A stretch of DNA of 8,616 bases from Clostridia bacterium (GTDB taxonomy: Bacteria > Bacillota > Clostridia > Oscillospirales > Butyricicoccaceae): positions 1 through 8,616 of the forward strand of contig JAFQVZ010000198.1 in NCBI GenBank assembly GCA_017407765.1, given 5' to 3'. The translations under genes were made by a program, and so were the position numbers. The notes beneath the pieces are model-generated. The model was given only the letters and a program-made list of their open reading frames with translations, searched no databases and was not told where the DNA came from. This document shows, in pieces, positions 6,998-8,616 of the stretch; within the stretch, counting starts at the first letter, position 1; each line of letters begins with the position of its first letter.

Positions 6998-7059
6998 AAA
7001 TTTTCTATTACTCTTCTTTAATAGTAACAATTAAACGGTTCTTTTTCAATAGAAAATTT
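6998..7059. repeat. 12-bp inverted repeat around the cdaA promoter
   Basis: AAATTTTCTATT (6998-7009) and AATAGAAAATTT (7048-7059) are exact reverse complements, 38 bases apart (50 bp centre to centre). The right arm overlaps the -35 box by two bases; the left arm lies just after the predicted transcription start. AT-richness raises the chance of coincidence, but twelve exact bases is long for so short a gap. Confidence 0.5.
7021..7049 (-). promoter_or_regulatory. Promoter of the cdaA-cdaR-dehydrogenase-rseC unit
   Basis: On the minus strand, TTGAAA (7044-7049; 5 of 6 of the -35 consensus) and TACTAT (7021-7026; 4 of 6 of the -10) are separated by exactly 17 bases. Predicted start is near 7014, leaving a leader of about 39 bases, with AGGTG just before the cdaA ATG. 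The surroundings are AT-rich. There is no room for a c-di-AMP riboswitch. Confidence 0.6.
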
Positions 7060-7099
7060 TTAAACTTTCTTCATTTTTTGGACAATAATTTCTTAAGAA

Positions 7100-7633
7100 T
7101 TATCTGTTCAAAACAACAGCTTTAAAACCCATAGATTTTAAAGCTGAAATGTTTTGTCTGACGAGCAAAGCAACCGAATAGGCCGATATTCCTTCACCAT
7201 TTCCGGTAAAGCCAAGCCCTTCCTCGGTCTTCGCCTTAATGGAAACACGCGAAGCATCCACTCCCATCGACTCGGAGATTATTTTTTTCATCTTGGGAAT
7301 ATGAGGCATCATCTTGGGGCGCTGAGCCACAATAATCGTGTCGATATTACCGACTTTATACCCCTCTTCCCTAATGATCCTTACACATTCCCTGAGCAGA
7401 GCTATGCTGTCAGCCCCTTTATATCTTGGATCGGTATCCGGAAAATGAGTTCCTATATCAGGCAAGCCCGCGGCGCCAAAAAGGCTGTCGATTATTGCAT
7501 GAGCAAGCACATCAGCGTCGCTATGTCCATCAAGCCCTTTCTCATAGGGTATCTCTACTCCACCAATGATTAAAGGACGTCCTTCTTTGAGCCTGTGGAC
7601 ATCATATCCATTTCCAATTCTAATATCTGTCAT
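7100..7633 (-). CDS. ispF: 2-C-methyl-D-erythritol 2,4-cyclodiphosphate synthase
   Basis: Cyclises CDP-methylerythritol 2-phosphate to methylerythritol 2,4-cyclodiphosphate with release of CMP, in the MEP route to isopentenyl diphosphate. The 177-residue product shows the metal-binding GNGYDVHRL (7-15; Asp11, His13) and [12 protein letters not shown] (36-47; His45), [13 protein letters not shown] (64-76), and [16 protein letters not shown] (133-148), where Glu138 aligns with the second-metal ligand. The enzyme is a homotrimer in studied species. Family members usually end soon after the VALL at 154-157; this one continues for about 20 residues (VRQNISALK...VVLNR), which is unexplained. The start overlaps the ispD stop by four bases, with GGAGG four bases upstream, so coupled translation is likely. 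Confidence 0.96.
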   Translation of the reverse strand: MTDIRIGNGYDVHRLKEGRPLIIGGVEIPYEKGLDGHSDADVLAHAIIDSLFGAAGLPDIGTHFPDTDPRYKGADSIALLRECVRIIREEGYKVGNIDTIIVAQRPKMMPHIPKMKKIISESMGVDASRVSIKAKTEEGLGFTGNGEGISAYSVALLVRQNISALKSMGFKAVVLNR

Positions 7634-8343
7634 ATTTCCTCCGCCAAAAAGGCCTCTGCCGATACAATATCTTCTTTAGTGGTGATTTTAAGGTTTCTAT
7701 AAGATCCCTCTACCAGAAGCGGCTTGGCACCCAACAGTTCGAGTGCAGCACAATCATCCGTAACTGTAATCTTCTTCTCCAAACAGTTCTGCAGAGCAGC
7801 TGTAAGAAGAGCCTTATCTGCACCCTGGGGTGTCTGCATTGCCCTCACATCTTCACGGGGCAAAATCCTGTATGTCCCTGTTTCATGGTCAAAAATACGG
7901 ATCGTATCCTTAACCTTGACCGCTGCAGCCGCACAATTATGAGTTTTCAGCGCCTCTACCACTCGGTCGATCACTTCCTGAGGAACAAGAGGTCTTGCTC
8001 CGTCATGAACAAGAATATAATCCGCCTGCTTGTCTGCCGAACAAACGCCCTTATAAACGCTCTCATTTCTGTCTGCTCCGCCGGCAATAACCTTTGTTAC
8101 TTTGGATATACCATAGTTTTTTGCAATTTCGGCATATGTAACGATCATATCTTCTTTTGCAGAGATAATGATCTCAGAAATATTTGCATTTATCTCAAAT
8201 GCCCTGAGAGTATGAGCGAGCACCGGCAAGCCTCCAAGTTCGGCAAGCAATTTGTTTCCTCCGCCCATACGCTGAGACGAGCCGCCGGCAGCTATTACCG
8301 CAGTTATAAAAGGCGGTTTCTTTTTCTTGAAAAAATCAAACAT
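7630..8343 (-). CDS. ispD: 2-C-methyl-D-erythritol 4-phosphate cytidylyltransferase
   Basis: Transfers CMP from CTP to methylerythritol 4-phosphate, giving CDP-methylerythritol in the MEP pathway. The 237-residue protein has the nucleotide-binding [16 protein letters not shown] (18-33; Arg25 and Lys31 in the expected places), VHDGARPLV (112-120), AMQTPQG (168-174), TDDCAALE (195-202) and [10 protein letters not shown] (213-222), the complete set of family motifs. A short basic start ([11 protein letters not shown]) precedes the first strand. The length is normal. ATG 8341-8343 has AAAGGTG about five bases upstream. Alternative related families (ribitol-5-phosphate cytidylyltransferase, TarI/IspD-like) share this fold, but the linkage to ispF makes IspD far more likely. 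Confidence 0.95.
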   Translation of the reverse strand: MFDFFKKKKPPFITAVIAAGGSSQRMGGGNKLLAELGGLPVLAHTLRAFEINANISEIIISAKEDMIVTYAEIAKNYGISKVTKVIAGGADRNESVYKGVCSADKQADYILVHDGARPLVPQEVIDRVVEALKTHNCAAAAVKVKDTIRIFDHETGTYRILPREDVRAMQTPQGADKALLTAALQNCLEKKITVTDDCAALELLGAKPLLVEGSYRNLKITTKEDIVSAEAFLAEEI

Positions 8344-8375
8344 ACAATCACCTTTAATTCTTTACTATATTATAT

Positions 8376-8404
8376 ATCTTAACACTCATATACTGCTTTT
8401 TCAA
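8376..8404 (-). promoter_or_regulatory. Promoter of the ispD-ispF unit
   Basis: On the minus strand, TTGAAA (8399-8404; 5 of 6) and TAAGAT (8376-8381; 4 of 6) are 17 bases apart. A perfect TATAAT also lies at 8369-8374, but no good -35 stands 16-18 bases before it. Either would give a short leader before ispD. It lies directly after the spo0A terminator, so ispDF appears to be transcribed on its own. Confidence 0.5.
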
Positions 8405-8416
8405 GCAACTAATATC

Positions 8417-8446
8417 AAAAGACGGAAAGAAACCTTTCCGTCTTTT
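8417..8446 (-). terminator. Rho-independent terminator after spo0A
   Basis: A perfect 9-bp stem GACGGAAAG/CTTTCCGTC (8421-8429 with 8434-8442) and a 4-base loop are flanked by AAAA and TTTTT, extending the pairing to 13 bp. On the minus strand the stem is followed by TTTT. The structure is nearly symmetrical and could work on either strand; it begins 5 bases past the spo0A stop. Confidence 0.88.
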
Positions 8447-8451
8447 TAAGA

Positions 8452-8616
8452 TTACATCATATTAAGTCTCAGTTTATCTGCTATCATCGAAATAAACTCT
8501 CCATTAGTGGGCTTTCCCTTCAAATTGGAAACAGTATATCCAAAATAACCATTAAGAACCTCAACATCGCCTCTGTCCCAAGCTACTTCTATGGCATGTC
8601 TGATAGCCCTTTCAAC
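8452..8616 (-). CDS. spo0A: Stage 0 sporulation protein A, C-terminal end, cut by window edge
   Basis: Spo0A is the phosphorylation-activated response regulator that starts sporulation in Bacilli and Clostridia. Only the last 54 residues are present, belonging to the DNA-binding effector domain: [22 protein letters not shown] is followed by [29 protein letters not shown]. This matches the end of Spo0A closely, including the FGYT and KPTN-EFI segments. The receiver domain and recognition helix lie outside the window. The stop TAA is at 8452-8454, followed by a strong terminator. Presence of Spo0A is compatible with a spore former, but many non-sporulating Clostridia keep the gene. Confidence 0.95.
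   Translation of the reverse strand, partial: VERAIRHAIEVAWDRGDVEVLNGYFGYTVSNLKGKPTNGEFISMIADKLRLNMM

Noticed and set aside
6979..7099. A c-di-AMP or other riboswitch upstream of cdaA
   Set aside because: The predicted leader is only about 39 bases and AT-rich, too short for known riboswitch folds, and no conserved aptamer core is visible.
8344..8451. Spo0A-binding boxes near ispD
   Set aside because: I looked for TGTCGAA-like boxes in this and the other intergenic gaps and saw none.

Overview
This window is a block of housekeeping and regulatory genes from a Gram-positive anaerobe of the class Clostridia, probably close to the Ruminococcaceae/Oscillospiraceae (the family placement is inference). 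The signs are the end of a Spo0A sporulation regulator, a CdaA/CdaR c-di-AMP pair, a RemA (DUF370) protein beside gmk and rpoZ, the MEP isoprenoid pathway, and strong purine-rich ribosome binding sites. All eleven genes lie on the minus strand, so transcription runs from high to low coordinates. Two genes are cut by the window edges: spo0A (only its last 54 codons) and priA (only its first 233 codons).

Reading in the direction of transcription: (1) spo0A ends at 8452 and is followed by a near-perfect hairpin terminator (8417-8446). (2) ispD and ispF (8343-7100) overlap by 4 bases and have a sigma-A-like promoter just upstream. They encode consecutive-but-one steps of the MEP pathway to isopentenyl diphosphate. 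(3) A second promoter (7021-7049) starts the unit cdaA, cdaR, a COG2509-type FAD-dependent dehydrogenase, and an RseC-family membrane protein (6975-2935). Junctions are tight: a 4-base overlap, a 3-base gap and a 1-base gap. CdaA makes c-di-AMP at the membrane and CdaR is its extracytoplasmic partner. The usual next gene, glmM, is absent and two redox-type genes follow instead. (4) A third, strong extended -10 promoter (2900-2928) starts yicC, remA, gmk, rpoZ, priA (2835-1). This is the classical Firmicutes order except that coaBC, often found between rpoZ and priA, is absent; a hairpin of about 30 bases sits in that gap.

The window is densely coded. The longest gene-free gaps are about 80-125 bases and all hold promoters, terminators or inverted repeats. 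I see no mobile element, CRISPR array, tRNA, rRNA or phage gene, and no sign of recent transfer. I did not find a convincing undescribed system. The items most worth checking are inverted repeats flanking two of the promoters, the replacement of glmM by a dehydrogenase/RseC pair behind cdaAR, a cysteine cluster in the CdaA catalytic domain, and a C-terminal tail on IspF.
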